Below, in pieces: positions 50,944 through 60,296 of a DNA stretch of 64,000 bases. The DNA comes from Levilactobacillus namurensis. GTDB taxonomy: Bacteria; Bacillota; Bacilli; Lactobacillales; Lactobacillaceae. The stretch is from the NCBI RefSeq assembly GCF_032197885.1, contig NZ_CP134159.1:744001-808000 (forward strand), given 5' to 3'. A model generated the notes under the pieces. It ran no database searches, was not told the DNA's origin, and saw nothing but the letters and a program-made list of their open reading frames with translations. Each line of letters opens with the position of its first letter. Within the stretch, counting starts at the first letter, position 1. The position numbers and the translations under genes were made by a program.

Positions 50944-51765
50944 ATGGAACTACCTCAATTGATTGCCACCGATCTAGATGGCACGTTTTTAGACCCGCAC
51001 GGAAAGTACGACCGCAACCGGTTTGACCGGCTACTAGGCGCTCTGGACGCGCAGGGGAGCCGATTCGTCATTGCGACGGGTGATCCGCTCGACCACGTGC
51101 ACGACCTGTTCGGTGACTTAGCACATGCCGATCAGTTGACCTACGTGGTCGAAGACGGAGCACTGATTGTCACGGGCACGGGCCGCGTCTTGCGGATGGC
51201 TGAGATTCCTGCAGACCTAAGCCGCTTTGCCATTCAGTGGATCCAGACGGCTCCCGAGATGGCGGAGAACTTTCTGATTGCGTGCGGGGCACAGCGGGCT
51301 TACACCACATTGGCCGCGGATAGTCAACGCTTTGCAGCCTCACGGGCCTTTTACCCCAGTTTGACCAGCGTTTCGGACTTACGGGCGGTTCCAGAACCGA
51401 TCCTAAAGTTAGACCTGACTTGGTTACGGACGGATGTGCAGGCTCAGGTCGCAGCCTTCAACCGGCAGTTCGCGGGGCAACTCCTGGGGACCAGTAGTGG
51501 GCTGGGCGGGCTGAACGTCACGTTGCCTACGGTCAATAAGGGGGCGGCCATCCGCTTGCTCCAGCAGGAATGGCAGATTCCGGTGGCGCAGACCGCAGCC
51601 TTCGGGGATTCGGGAAATGACTTGGCGATGCTCCAGACCGTGGGACAGGGGATTGCCATGGCTAACGCGGCCCCAGAGGTTCTCGCCGCGATTCCCCGGC
51701 ACACGGCCCAGACCAACGCGACGTCCGCCGTTCTCGACCAACTGGAGGCGTGGCTAACGGCTTAA
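50944..51765 (+). CDS. HAD-superfamily (Cof-type) phosphatase
   Basis: A 273-residue enzyme with motif I IATDLDGTFLD, motif II VIATGDP (Thr), Lys in TVNKGAAIR and motif IV FGDSGNDLAMLQTVGQGIAM. The cap lies between residues 85 and 190. Members dephosphorylate sugar phosphates or nucleotides; the exact substrate is unknown. GAGGACTGAGATGAG contains the ribosome site. Separate promoter probable. Confidence 0.88.
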   Translation: MELPQLIATDLDGTFLDPHGKYDRNRFDRLLGALDAQGSRFVIATGDPLDHVHDLFGDLAHADQLTYVVEDGALIVTGTGRVLRMAEIPADLSRFAIQWIQTAPEMAENFLIACGAQRAYTTLAADSQRFAASRAFYPSLTSVSDLRAVPEPILKLDLTWLRTDVQAQVAAFNRQFAGQLLGTSSGLGGLNVTLPTVNKGAAIRLLQQEWQIPVAQTAAFGDSGNDLAMLQTVGQGIAMANAAPEVLAAIPRHTAQTNATSAVLDQLEAWLTA

Positions 51766-51920
51766 TGCGCTGTTAGCTGGTATATTTTGTCGGGACCGAA
51801 CCTTTGCCATTGCGTTTCCAGGTAATGCTCAGTTTGAGGGGTGAGTACGTCAACTAAGCGTGCGACTGAGTCGGGGGGACTGCAATGCGCTACAATCGCA
51901 GGTGATTAGGGGATGGTCGG

Positions 51921-53210
51921 ATGACAGAACGGGTTAGTCGGTTAGGCCGGTGGCTGATTGCCGGTGAAGTACGGTGGCGTCAGAATCGGCAGATTGCGGC
52001 GATTTACCGGAGCTTTCGGGTGATTTTACCACTAGTAGTGTTGGGGACTTTGGCGGACTTTGTCAACCAAGCGTGGTTGGAGCCCACCGGTTATTACTAT
52101 CGAACATTGCACGTGACGGACTGGCTGCTGCAACGGGTCCGGCTCCAACAGATTACCTTACTCCTTCAAGCGGGAGCCTTTGGTATGGCCACCTTGGGGG
52201 CGGCCTTCGTGGTCGCTTACCAGTTAGTCGCGACCGCCACGCCACGGACTAACGACCGGTTAACGGCCGGTTTTGTGGGGGTCTTGGGGTTAGAGTTGAT
52301 TAACGTGAACCCCCTGACGTTAGCGGTGACCCGGCCCATCCAGTGGGTTGCTATGGACCTAGGGTTGCGGAGCTTGGTCCTGGGCTTGCTGATGGGGCTG
52401 ATCGTGGGCAACGCCTATCGGTGGGGCGTCTTACGGTGGCGCCAACCTGAAAATGACTTAGTGCGGCCCATGACCTTCAGTCTAGTGGGGATGCTGGCTA
52501 CGGCCGGGGTTGCGGCTTACTGGTTGGTGCGCCAGCCGTTTAGCCTGCACGCCACGTTCATGGCCATCATGCGCGCCCCGTTACAGCTGACCAATGACGT
52601 CTGGCGGCTGATCGACTTCAGTATCCTAAACGGGCTCTTTGCTTGGGGCGGGTCACTGGGATCAATTCCGAGCAGCGGTAGTCAGTCTCTGGTCGCTGGC
52701 GAGAACCTGGCGGCGGTCCTGACGACGTCGGGCTGGCACTTGCCACACCCGTTGACCGAGCAAACCGTGATTCAGACCTACGTCAACATGGGCGGCCCGG
52801 GGATGACCCTCGGGCTTCTGGTGGCCATCTTTTTAGGCCGCCGGAACGCGGCACAACGCCGAATCGGCTGGTTGAGCCTGGTGCCCGTGTTGGGGAACTT
52901 CAATGCACCGCTATTACTGGGGTTACCAGTTGTGTTAAGTCCCATTTTGGGGATTCCGTTATTATTGGCCCCAGTGGCTTGTATTGGGACCAGTTGCCTG
53001 TTCTTAGGCCTACACTGGGTCCCTGCCACGGCCTACCCGCTGTTGACGGGGACGCCGGGACCGCTACTGGCATTTTTGGGAACCAGCGGTGCTTGGACGC
53101 CCGTCTTGTTAGCGGGCCTCAACTTGGTCTTAAGCACGGCCATCTACTACCCGTTCGTGAAGTGGGCGAACTTAGCTGATCGATTAGTGAAGCAGGGGGA
53201 GGCGTCGTGA
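51921..53210 (+). CDS. PTS EIIC component, lactose/cellobiose (CelB-like) family, orphan
   Basis: A 429-residue integral membrane protein with about ten helices. RQIAAIYRSFRVILPLVVLG resembles the start of Lac-family EIIC, and PTGTPGPLLAFLGTSGAWTP, NVNPLTLAV and NMGGPGMTLGLLVAIFLGRR are similar to CelB substrate regions. The N-terminus is longer and more basic than usual. No EIIA or EIIB gene lies beside it; instead a hydrolase gene overlaps its end (TGATG). It may borrow partners or act as a plain permease. Confidence 0.75.
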   Translation: MTERVSRLGRWLIAGEVRWRQNRQIAAIYRSFRVILPLVVLGTLADFVNQAWLEPTGYYYRTLHVTDWLLQRVRLQQITLLLQAGAFGMATLGAAFVVAYQLVATATPRTNDRLTAGFVGVLGLELINVNPLTLAVTRPIQWVAMDLGLRSLVLGLLMGLIVGNAYRWGVLRWRQPENDLVRPMTFSLVGMLATAGVAAYWLVRQPFSLHATFMAIMRAPLQLTNDVWRLIDFSILNGLFAWGGSLGSIPSSGSQSLVAGENLAAVLTTSGWHLPHPLTEQTVIQTYVNMGGPGMTLGLLVAIFLGRRNAAQRRIGWLSLVPVLGNFNAPLLLGLPVVLSPILGIPLLLAPVACIGTSCLFLGLHWVPATAYPLLTGTPGPLLAFLGTSGAWTPVLLAGLNLVLSTAIYYPFVKWANLADRLVKQGEAS

Positions 53211-54031
53211 TGAAGTTTTGGACGAAACAACGGTTAGGTGGCCTGGGACTGATTCTGGGGTTACTGTTACTCTTGGCGATTCCCGGGCTGTTCTGGCGGT
53301 CCCAACAGTTGGCCCAGGTCCGGGCGAATTACCGGAGTCCCATGGCGCCCATTATCATGGTGCCAGGGTCGAGTGCCAATCAGAACCGGTTTAATCAGTT
53401 AGTCCAGCAGTTGAACACGGAGATGGGCACGCAGCATAGCCTGTTACGGGTCGAGGTTTTAACCAATGGCCAACTGAAAACCACGGGGACCATTCGGAAA
53501 GGTGATTATCACCCCTTCATTGTGGTGGGATTTCAGGACTCGCGGGATGGTCCAGCGAATATTCAACGTCAGGCCAAGTGGTTTACGATTGCCTTTAAAT
53601 CGCTTCAAAAGGCTTTTCACTTCAACCGTTTCTCGGCGATGGGCCATTCTAACGGGGGCCTAGTCTTGACCCTGTTCATGGAACACGACTTGCAGGCCAC
53701 GGGGGCCCATGCCGAGCGACTGATGACGATTGGGACGCCTTTTAACCTGGAAGAATGGGATACCAGTGTTGAGACGCCGCTCTTCAAGGAATTGGTTGCG
53801 GATCGTCAGAGCCTGCCCAAGGAGCTGGTGGTCTATTCGATTGCCGGCACGGAGACGTATAGCGGGGACGGGATTGTGCCCGTTGATAGCGTCAACCGGG
53901 GGAAGTATATTTTCCAAAAGCAGGTCAAGAGTTTTACCCAAGTCACCGTGACGGGGACGCAGGCCAAACATGGTGGTTTACCGGAAAATCAACAAATTAT
54001 TAAGCTGATGCGCCAAGACCTCTTAAAGTAG
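53210..54031 (+). CDS. Exported alpha/beta hydrolase (DUF915 type)
   Basis: A 273-residue protein. One N-terminal membrane helix or uncleaved signal (LGLILGLLLLLAIPGLFW) precedes an alpha/beta hydrolase domain. It has IIMVPGSSANQNRF (oxyanion region), nucleophile elbow MGHSNGG (Ser near residue 144), an Asp in SGDGIVPVDSV and a His in AKHGGL. This matches the lactobacillar DUF915 group of esterase-like surface proteins. The start ATG overlaps the EIIC stop by one base; GGGGGAGGCG is the ribosome site. Confidence 0.85.
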   Translation: MKFWTKQRLGGLGLILGLLLLLAIPGLFWRSQQLAQVRANYRSPMAPIIMVPGSSANQNRFNQLVQQLNTEMGTQHSLLRVEVLTNGQLKTTGTIRKGDYHPFIVVGFQDSRDGPANIQRQAKWFTIAFKSLQKAFHFNRFSAMGHSNGGLVLTLFMEHDLQATGAHAERLMTIGTPFNLEEWDTSVETPLFKELVADRQSLPKELVVYSIAGTETYSGDGIVPVDSVNRGKYIFQKQVKSFTQVTVTGTQAKHGGLPENQQIIKLMRQDLLK

Positions 54032-54086
54032 GTTCACTTTCAGCGCGTTAACGGGTACACTGAAGGTACATTGGAGGGTATTGAGA

Positions 54087-54890
54087 ATGATTAAGATGAT
54101 TGCGCTCGATCTTGACGAGACGCTACTGAACACGGATAAAACGATTAATGACACCAACGTCGCAACGTTGCGGCGGTTACATGAGAACGGGTTGAAGATC
54201 GTCCTTTGTACGGGACGGCCCATCAACGCCATCTGGGGATACATTGAACAGCTGGGGTTGACCGGGGATGATGACTTTACGATCACCTTCAACGGGGCAT
54301 TAGTGGTCAACAACGCGACCAAGGAAACCCTGGCCCAGAGTGGCCTGAGCCGGAGTGATTTTAAGGCGCTCCATGCCTTTGCCAAGACTAATGGGTACCC
54401 ACTGGATATCCTGGACTTTGACCAGGTCTATCCCATGAATGATTTAACGCCGTCCGTATACCAACAGATGCTGAAGGCCCCGATGACGTTCAAGCCGATG
54501 CGCTTTGAGGACCTGCCCGAGACCCTTTACAGTAAGGCGGTCATGGCAACGGATGCTGCAACCTTGGATCAGGTCGTAGCCCAATTGACGCCAGAACTCA
54601 AGGACCAGTACCATGTTGTTCGCTCGCAACCTAAGATTCTGGAATTCTTAGCGGCGGATATGGATAAGGCCGTGGGCTTGGGTCAGTTGTTGACCCACTA
54701 TGGTTGGGACTTTACCAACCTGATGGCCTTTGGTGACGCGGAGAACGACCTGGGCATGATCAAAGCCGCTGGTGACGGTGTCGCGATGTTGAACGGGCAA
54801 CCTGGTGTCAAGGCGGTTGCTAATCACCAGACGACACGCGACAATAATGCGGCGGGAGTCGCTAGTTACCTGGACCAAGTCTTCGGGTAA
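54087..54890 (+). CDS. HAD-superfamily Cof-type phosphatase (YidA-like)
   Basis: A 267-residue enzyme: motif I MIALDLDETLLNTDK, motif II VLCTGRP, Lys in MDKAVGLGQ and motif III/IV MAFGDAENDLGMIKAAGDGV. Typical for YidA/YkrA sugar-phosphate phosphatases with a C2 cap. GGAGGG lies eight bases before ATG at 54087. It follows the hydrolase gene by 55 bp and is probably a separate unit. Confidence 0.9.
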   Translation: MIKMIALDLDETLLNTDKTINDTNVATLRRLHENGLKIVLCTGRPINAIWGYIEQLGLTGDDDFTITFNGALVVNNATKETLAQSGLSRSDFKALHAFAKTNGYPLDILDFDQVYPMNDLTPSVYQQMLKAPMTFKPMRFEDLPETLYSKAVMATDAATLDQVVAQLTPELKDQYHVVRSQPKILEFLAADMDKAVGLGQLLTHYGWDFTNLMAFGDAENDLGMIKAAGDGVAMLNGQPGVKAVANHQTTRDNNAAGVASYLDQVFG

Positions 54891-54968
54891 AAGGCGTTTC
54901 AGTTGCGGTTTAGGCGCAATGGTGGCAGTATGAATGTTGAATGGGCATCACTTTAAGGAGGAGAGCTT

Positions 54969-55625
54969 ATGCGACGTTTAGGAATCAAGCTAGGAGTGGC
55001 ATTGGTCACGTTGGGGACCCTGAGTGGGATGGCCGTGCCGAGTGTGGCCAGTGCCAAGCAGGCGCCCAGCTTTAAGAATTCTGATCTACAGCGGTATTAT
55101 AAGAGCGCTAAGTCCAAGACGGCCTTTCATTTTAAGTCCGTTAAGTCCGGCAAACACGTTCAAAATTACTTAGTTCTAGGAGACTTCGGTAAGCAAGTGG
55201 GGATTCGGTACGGGGTTCCGACCACGACCTTCAAGCTTAGTAACCGTGGGCGGACACTGTCTTGCAAGTACCGGTTGATCAACTTTAAGACTACAAACAA
55301 GCAGACGCCGCAGGCTTCGTTGTCCAAGAAGACCTACAACTTCAAGCTGACTAAGAAGTCGGCCACTAAGTTCACCACCAAGTTGTCGACCACTAAGCAA
55401 CGGTACCTTTCAACGTCTGGCAAGACCTACACCTACACGTTGACTAAGAAGAATCCGGCAAAGTCGTATGCCAATAAGTACGCGAAGCCCACGCTGACTA
55501 AGCAAGTCCGTCAAGCCCTGAGCATTCAGTACCCGGACGTCTCAGCGGCGGAACGGCAAAAGGTCACGACCAAGCAGGTCAACCAATATCTTAAGACGTT
55601 GGTGGCTAACTTTAACTTAAAATAA
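54969..55625 (+). CDS. Secreted Lys/Thr-rich protein of unknown function
   Basis: A 218-residue precursor with signal peptide MRRLGIKLGVALVTLGTLSG cleaved near ASA. The mature part is very rich in Lys, Thr and Ser (LSKKTYNFKLTKKSATKFTT, KLSTTKQRYLSTSGKTYTYT) with alternating beta pattern, then a helical end (LTKQVRQALSIQYPDVSAAE). AAGGAGGAG precedes the ATG. It resembles in composition the secreted proteins at 33-35 kb, without clear sequence match. No domain recognised. Confidence 0.7.
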   Translation: MRRLGIKLGVALVTLGTLSGMAVPSVASAKQAPSFKNSDLQRYYKSAKSKTAFHFKSVKSGKHVQNYLVLGDFGKQVGIRYGVPTTTFKLSNRGRTLSCKYRLINFKTTNKQTPQASLSKKTYNFKLTKKSATKFTTKLSTTKQRYLSTSGKTYTYTLTKKNPAKSYANKYAKPTLTKQVRQALSIQYPDVSAAERQKVTTKQVNQYLKTLVANFNLK

Positions 55626-55642
55626 AGCATTTAGTGTAACCG

Positions 55643-55670
55643 AAATGGTGGGAGCTTCCCGCCATTTTTT
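55643..55670 (+). terminator. Terminator after secreted protein 54969-55625
   Basis: AAATGGTGGGA with TCCCGCCATTT (one G.T) is followed by six T. Confidence 0.88.
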
Positions 55671-55682
55671 AGTTGTGAGGAA

Positions 55683-55723
55683 CAAAAAACACGTCGACCG
55701 GTCAGCGGACCAGTCGGCGTGTT
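55683..55723 (-). terminator. Terminator of nucleoside hydrolase gene
   Basis: AACACG, CGAC and GGTC segments pair in order with GACC, GTCG and CGTGTT; six T follow on the minus strand. Confidence 0.8.
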
Positions 55724-55737
55724 TGATCAAGCTATAC

Positions 55738-56697
55738 TTATTTGTTGTTCTTGAACAGGGTTGTCAGGTAGTCCATGAAGACCTTCAGGTAACGGTCCTT
55801 GTCGACTTGAACGGCAACCTTGACGTTGGTTGGTTCGTTGAGACGGTTTTCGTCCCCAATCGTCCGACCATAGTCTTCCTTGCCGTACTTCACGCGCATG
55901 TTCAGGTCCAGCGTTTGGACGAAGCTTGGGTCCAGCGCAACCCCAACGGCGAGTGGGTCGTGTAAGGCACAACCACCTAAGTTGTCGTTGAATTGACGGT
56001 AAGCATCGATGTAGTAGTCCACGATGTCGGCGAACTTTTCACCCGCAACAGTGCCTAAGTCACGCCATTGTTGGGTTTCCTTGCGCGTCAGTAACGTTCG
56101 TAACGTGACATCCAACCCGACCATGGTCGAGTGCATTGGGCTCGTCAGCACGGCGTCAGCGGCTTCAGCATCTTGGTTGATGTTGGCTTCCGCGACGAAG
56201 GTTACGTTCCCAGGTAAGGTCAAGGCCCCACCCATGAACGTCATGTTGCCGATTTCGGTCGCAATTTCAGGTGCTTTCTTCAAAGCAGCTGCTAAGTTGG
56301 TCATCGGACCAGTTGGCACTAAGGTCAGGTCCTTACCGTATTTATGTACGGAATCAATTAAGAAGTCGATTGCGGACCCCTTCTCAACAGGACGTGAAGG
56401 GTCTGGCAGTTCTACTTGGCCAATCCCGTTTTCACCGTGAATGTTGGCACTAACTTGCATCCGGTCAAAATGGTCGCTGGTCGAGGAGTGACTTTCACCC
56501 ACGTAGACTGGAATATCGGTGTGACCCAATAATTCCAAGATCTTCAGTGCGTTGACCGCACCGTCTTCGACATAGACGTTCCCGTAAGAACTCATGATAC
56601 CGATCAGATTAACATCCGGTGCACCTAGCGCGTAGGCGATTGCCAAGGAATCATCGATCCCCGTGTCCAGGTCCAAAATCATTTTACGTTTTGCCAT
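55738..56697 (-). CDS. Inosine-uridine preferring nucleoside hydrolase
   Basis: A 319-residue enzyme that splits ribonucleosides into base and ribose. The calcium/ribose motif is KMILDLDTGIDDSLAIAYAL (DxDxxxDD). LVPTGPMTNLAAALKKAP, MGGALTLPGNVTFVAEANIN and the late GGCALHDPLAVGVALDP complete the site. The frame opens at 56910, but ATG at 56697 starts with MAKRKMILDLD behind GAGGGG and is right for the family. Single gene; it fits purine salvage. Confidence 0.93.
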   Translation of the reverse strand: MAKRKMILDLDTGIDDSLAIAYALGAPDVNLIGIMSSYGNVYVEDGAVNALKILELLGHTDIPVYVGESHSSTSDHFDRMQVSANIHGENGIGQVELPDPSRPVEKGSAIDFLIDSVHKYGKDLTLVPTGPMTNLAAALKKAPEIATEIGNMTFMGGALTLPGNVTFVAEANINQDAEAADAVLTSPMHSTMVGLDVTLRTLLTRKETQQWRDLGTVAGEKFADIVDYYIDAYRQFNDNLGGCALHDPLAVGVALDPSFVQTLDLNMRVKYGKEDYGRTIGDENRLNEPTNVKVAVQVDKDRYLKVFMDYLTTLFKNNK

Positions 56698-56853
56698 AGT
56701 AACTAATCCCCTCTTTGATACGTAATTGGCTACAAAGCCTAGTTTAACTATAATGTAACTGGTTTCATTAATCAACCCCGTGGTTGAAGCTGATGGCGTA
56801 TCAAGGTAAGATGGAAAGCATACACACTTAGGCGATGATAAGGGGGAACGAGC

Positions 56854-57894
56854 ATGGCCAATAAGGAGTCCGTAAAGCCGTTTAAACGGCATTTTGAGTA
56901 CCATAATCACCTACTAGACGATGCGACTAAGGAGATGAATGAGTGGACGGGGGAGAACAAGGTGGTTGAGATTCACCTGTTTCAGATGTTCTCGGAAGTC
57001 TTCAAAACTCACGACCACGATGCCGCGGAAGCCTTGTTTATCGTGGGAACTCGCGAGACCACGCCGTCGCTAGAGGCCGTCTCGGTGACCCCGGTCAAGC
57101 CTTGGCTATTTTCGCGCGTATTTGCATTACTCGGAGTCAGTTTTTTCCTGTTAGCCATGTTATTTTTGGTTTTCCGCAGTAATAACGCCGTGCCGGGGAT
57201 GATTTTTATTGGGTCACTCACGGTACCATTCTCACTGATGATGATGTTTTTTGAGATGAATGTTTTTCAAAATATTTCGGTTTACCAACTCTTAACGGTC
57301 TTCTTGGTGGGCGGCATCCTATCGTTGGTCGCCACGATGATCCTGTATTCGTTGATTCCGTCGGGTAACGGCGTGTCGTTGGGGTCGGCTGTCATCATTG
57401 GGTTCATCGAAGAGACCGCCAAGATGTTGGTGATTGCCTCCTTCATCAACCGGTTCCACCTCAACTATATCTTTAACGGATTGTTGGTAGGGGCGGCGAT
57501 TGGCGCGGGTTTTGCCGTCTTTGAAACGGCGGGTTACACCGGCCAGTATGGCCTGGTCACCTTGCTGATGCGCAGTTGGCAGGCCATCGGAACCCACACA
57601 ATCTGGTCGGCAATCATGGGGGCCGCTATCATCCTGGCCAAGGACCGGCATCAACCGGTCACCGGGAGTAATATGGTGGCACCTAAGTTCTTACGGTTCT
57701 ATATTCTGGCGATTGGGCTTCACGCGGCCTGGGACTGGAATGCACCGTTTGCGGTTCTGAATATCCTCTACCTGCAACAGTGGCTGTTGATCGCCGTTGG
57801 GTGGCTGGCCATCTTCGTGTTGATCAACGCGGGGTTACGGGAGGCGCGGACCCTACAAGGGCAGCGTATCTTGAAGAAGACGCAGTTAGGTTGA
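56854..57894 (+). CDS. PrsW-family intramembrane metalloprotease
   Basis: A 346-residue protein. About 80 soluble N-terminal residues precede eight or so membrane helices. The three PrsW motifs are visible: FIEETAKM (EExxK, Glu186-Glu187), FAVFETAGY (FxxxE) and GTHTIWSAIMG, with HAAWDWNA near residue 290. PrsW cuts anti-sigma factors in Bacillus; in lactobacilli a role in wall stress or bacteriocin immunity has been suggested. AAGGGGGAACG precedes the ATG. The end overlaps the convergent hydrolase gene by 9 bp. Confidence 0.85.
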   Translation: MANKESVKPFKRHFEYHNHLLDDATKEMNEWTGENKVVEIHLFQMFSEVFKTHDHDAAEALFIVGTRETTPSLEAVSVTPVKPWLFSRVFALLGVSFFLLAMLFLVFRSNNAVPGMIFIGSLTVPFSLMMMFFEMNVFQNISVYQLLTVFLVGGILSLVATMILYSLIPSGNGVSLGSAVIIGFIEETAKMLVIASFINRFHLNYIFNGLLVGAAIGAGFAVFETAGYTGQYGLVTLLMRSWQAIGTHTIWSAIMGAAIILAKDRHQPVTGSNMVAPKFLRFYILAIGLHAAWDWNAPFAVLNILYLQQWLLIAVGWLAIFVLINAGLREARTLQGQRILKKTQLG

Positions 57895-58638
57895 GAATAG
57901 GAAAGTCGCGATGATGCGGTCAACGGTTGCGTTCTCGTGGAGAAGCGAGTGCTCAGTCTGCCAGACCTGACCGTGGATCAGTCGGAAGTGGTAACTGGCG
58001 TGATTGCCAACTAACGCCCGGAGCTTGGTGGCGTCGCTGACAGGGACCTCACCGTCGTTGGGGACCTGACCGATGACCCCAGCGAGGTTGAGGACTTGGA
58101 GCTGCGGCTCGGAATGTCGCAAGGGGGCGACGCCGGGAAAGTCGGCGCCGATGCAAACCAGCTTATTTACCCGGGCGGTGTCCCGGGGGGCTTGGTTGAG
58201 GTAGGCCACGGCGATGGTCCCACCGGAGGAGTGGCCGACTAGGTTAACCCGGGAAATATGGTCGCGCTGATGTAACTGTTGAATCACCGTGACCAGTTGG
58301 CGGGCTTCCCGTTGTGGATGTGTATTGTCGGCAAATAAAACGGGAATCAGGGGATTGTTGGCCCGAACGGGGGCCAGGTGATCCCAAGTCACCAGGCCAT
58401 TTGTGGCCACGTGTGCGGTCAGACTGTGCGTAGCCAGGTGCGGTTGGGCCAGCGTCAGGGTCATACTGCGCAGTGAGAGCCAGTTGCCACCGTCCCCGGG
58501 AAGGAGTAGGGTGGCGGTACGGGTCTGGGGAACGCGCAAGTGACGAAGCGCCCGGTGATGGTTGGCCCAAGCAGCCGTTAATCCCCCCAGGAGGGCCACG
58601 GTTACCATGAGACTGATCCAGAAACGTTGATAATGCAT
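57886..58638 (-). CDS. Exported alpha/beta hydrolase, DUF915-like
   Basis: A 250-residue protein with an N-terminal membrane segment (FWISLMVTVALLGGLTAAWA) and a hydrolase domain: LLLPGDGGNW, nucleophile elbow LVGHSSGG, Asp in DGEVPVSDA and His in RLIHGQVWQTEHSLL. It is related in layout to the protein at 53210-54031. ATG at 58638 lies behind AAAGGTGACTC. Convergent 9-bp overlap with prsW. Confidence 0.82.
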   Translation of the reverse strand: MHYQRFWISLMVTVALLGGLTAAWANHHRALRHLRVPQTRTATLLLPGDGGNWLSLRSMTLTLAQPHLATHSLTAHVATNGLVTWDHLAPVRANNPLIPVLFADNTHPQREARQLVTVIQQLHQRDHISRVNLVGHSSGGTIAVAYLNQAPRDTARVNKLVCIGADFPGVAPLRHSEPQLQVLNLAGVIGQVPNDGEVPVSDATKLRALVGNHASYHFRLIHGQVWQTEHSLLHENATVDRIIATFLFST

Positions 58639-58679
58639 GCAGGAGTCACCTTTCAATCACAGATTATGGAGGAACCAAA

Positions 58680-59684
58680 ATGACAGAGACTTACGATATC
58701 ACGATTATTGGCGGGGGCCCCGTTGGTATGTTCGCTGCCTTCTACGCGGGGATGCGCAACGCCCGGACGCAGTTGGTGGAGAGCTTGGACGACTTGGGTG
58801 GTCAGGTCAATGCCCTGTACCCGGAGAAGACCATCCTGGACGTTGCCGGGTTCCCAGCGATTCAAGGCCGCGATTTGATTGCCGCCCAACGCCAACAACT
58901 CGCACAATTTCCGTTGACCATTAAGACCCACCAGCCGGTGACTAACGTTGAGGCGCAGGCAGAGGGCTTTCAAGTCACCACACCGGCTGGCACCACGCAG
59001 ACGCGAACCGTGATTATTGCGGTGGGTAACGGGGCGTTCCAGCCCCGGCCGCTGGCGGTACCCAACGCCGCAGAACTCGTGGCGAGTGGCCGGTTGCACT
59101 ACAGTGTGCCCGACCGAGAAGCTTTCCGGGGTAAACGCGTCCTGGTAGCTGGTGGCGGTGATTCAGCGATCGACCAAGCTCTGATGCTGGAGCCTGTGGC
59201 GGCTAGCGTGACCCTAGTGCACCGCCGGAACCAGTTCCGGGGATTGGAACACATGGTGGACCTCTTACACCAATCAACAGTTAGAGTCCAGACACCGTAC
59301 TTGATTCGCAACGTAACGGTCGCAGCAGACCAGAGCCTGAACGTGAGCCTAAAGCAGGTTGGGGCGACGGAAGAGCAGACCCTGAACGTGGATACCCTAC
59401 TGGTCAGCTACGGCTTCACCTCCGATTACCACGTGATTGAGGGCTGGGACCTCCAGGTGGCCCGAGAACGCCGGTTGATTGCGGTGGATTCTACGATGGC
59501 CACCAACGTTCCCGGCGTGTACGCGATTGGCGACGGGGTCACCTATCCGGGGAAGCAACCGTTGATTGCGACGGGCTACGGGGAGGCCCCGTTAGCGGTA
59601 CACGGGATTATGGACCGCTTCTTCCCCGAACGACGGGGCCCTATTCATAGTACCTCGCTTCACCGACCGACGCCTCATCAATGA
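58680..59684 (+). CDS. Ferredoxin/flavodoxin-NADP reductase (YumC/TrxR-like type)
   Basis: A 334-residue flavoprotein with FAD motif DITIIGGGPVGMFAAFYAGM, NADP motif KRVLVAGGGDSAIDQALMLE and C-terminal PGVYAIGDGVTYPGKQPLIA. It lacks the CxxC of thioredoxin reductase, which identifies the ferredoxin-NADP reductase group of Firmicutes. It passes electrons between NADPH and flavodoxin or ferredoxin. GGAGGAACC precedes the ATG. The region after its stop carries two copies of the structured repeat. Confidence 0.92.
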   Translation: MTETYDITIIGGGPVGMFAAFYAGMRNARTQLVESLDDLGGQVNALYPEKTILDVAGFPAIQGRDLIAAQRQQLAQFPLTIKTHQPVTNVEAQAEGFQVTTPAGTTQTRTVIIAVGNGAFQPRPLAVPNAAELVASGRLHYSVPDREAFRGKRVLVAGGGDSAIDQALMLEPVAASVTLVHRRNQFRGLEHMVDLLHQSTVRVQTPYLIRNVTVAADQSLNVSLKQVGATEEQTLNVDTLLVSYGFTSDYHVIEGWDLQVARERRLIAVDSTMATNVPGVYAIGDGVTYPGKQPLIATGYGEAPLAVHGIMDRFFPERRGPIHSTSLHRPTPHQ

Positions 59685-59729
59685 CTCGACTACGAAACAT
59701 ACTAAGGTTAGCTCTGTAAAACCCAAACA

Positions 59730-59896
59730 GTTGCGGTCGTCATCCGCCTTACCGGACGGCCAGACAAGGCTGGAACGCCGTGGGCGCCACTTCGAGCCAC
59801 AGAACGGTCTCGAAGCTGGGCCTTTTCCTAGGCGAGCTGAGGAACGCTCACCAAGGAAAATTTCACGGCTGAGCCTTGTCTGGCCGTCCTCTCGGC
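59730..59896 (-). repeat. Structured dispersed element, copy B (reverse strand, diverged)
   Basis: Read on the minus strand it has the same order as copy A: 18-bp perfect closing stem (59754-59771 with 59872-59889), 6-bp stem GCCGTG/CACGGC, 15-bp hairpin TTTTCCTTGGTGAGC/GCTCGCCTAGGAAAA, and short hairpin CTTCGAG/CTCGAAG. Most paired bases differ from copy A but stay complementary. The unpaired joints (CA, GGCCNAG, GTTCC, TAAGGCGGATGA) are conserved. No coding potential. Confidence 0.78.
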
Positions 59897-60077
59897 TTAC
59901 AGGCCTGTAACCATAGTGAAACATGATTTGCCAACGGGCCGTGGTGGTTGGTATGAATAAGGTTGCCACCCGTTTGTAACCATGGCGCAAGTATGATGAT
60001 GCCTACCACGGACTCGAGGTCTGATAAGATTTACGCCTTAGTGTTTTAGTTTAAGAGTCCCACACGGTGATATTTCC

Positions 60078-60282
60078 AATTTTGGACGTCAGGAAACACT
60101 GTTTTTGAGACGCTCAATTTAGCCGTGAGGTTGGGCCTGAAGAGGCTTAGTGGTGTCGTTTGGGTTAGTCAGCGTTTTGAGCTGGCTTACCCAAAGGCCG
60201 AGCTTGAAGACCTGGGGCTTTCAGGGCGCCAAGTCGTGCCCACCACGCTCCAGCCTCTTCAGGACCAACCGGTAAGGCGGAC
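60078..60282 (+). repeat. Structured dispersed element, copy C
   Basis: Near-identical to copy A over the core. The closing stem (60129-60147 with 60252-60270) has one mismatch; the 6-bp, 15-bp and short hairpins are kept. The tail after TAAGGCGGA is shortened relative to copy A and rejoins at TCTGTCCCA. Together with copy B it fills most of the 675-bp gap between the reductase and ltaS genes; the interval 59897-60077 holds no recognised feature. Confidence 0.8.
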
Positions 60283-60296
60283 GTCTGTCCCAAACG

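Noticed and set aside
59897..60077. Insertion sequence between the two repeat copies
   Set aside because: No transposase fragment or terminal inverted repeats of IS type are visible.
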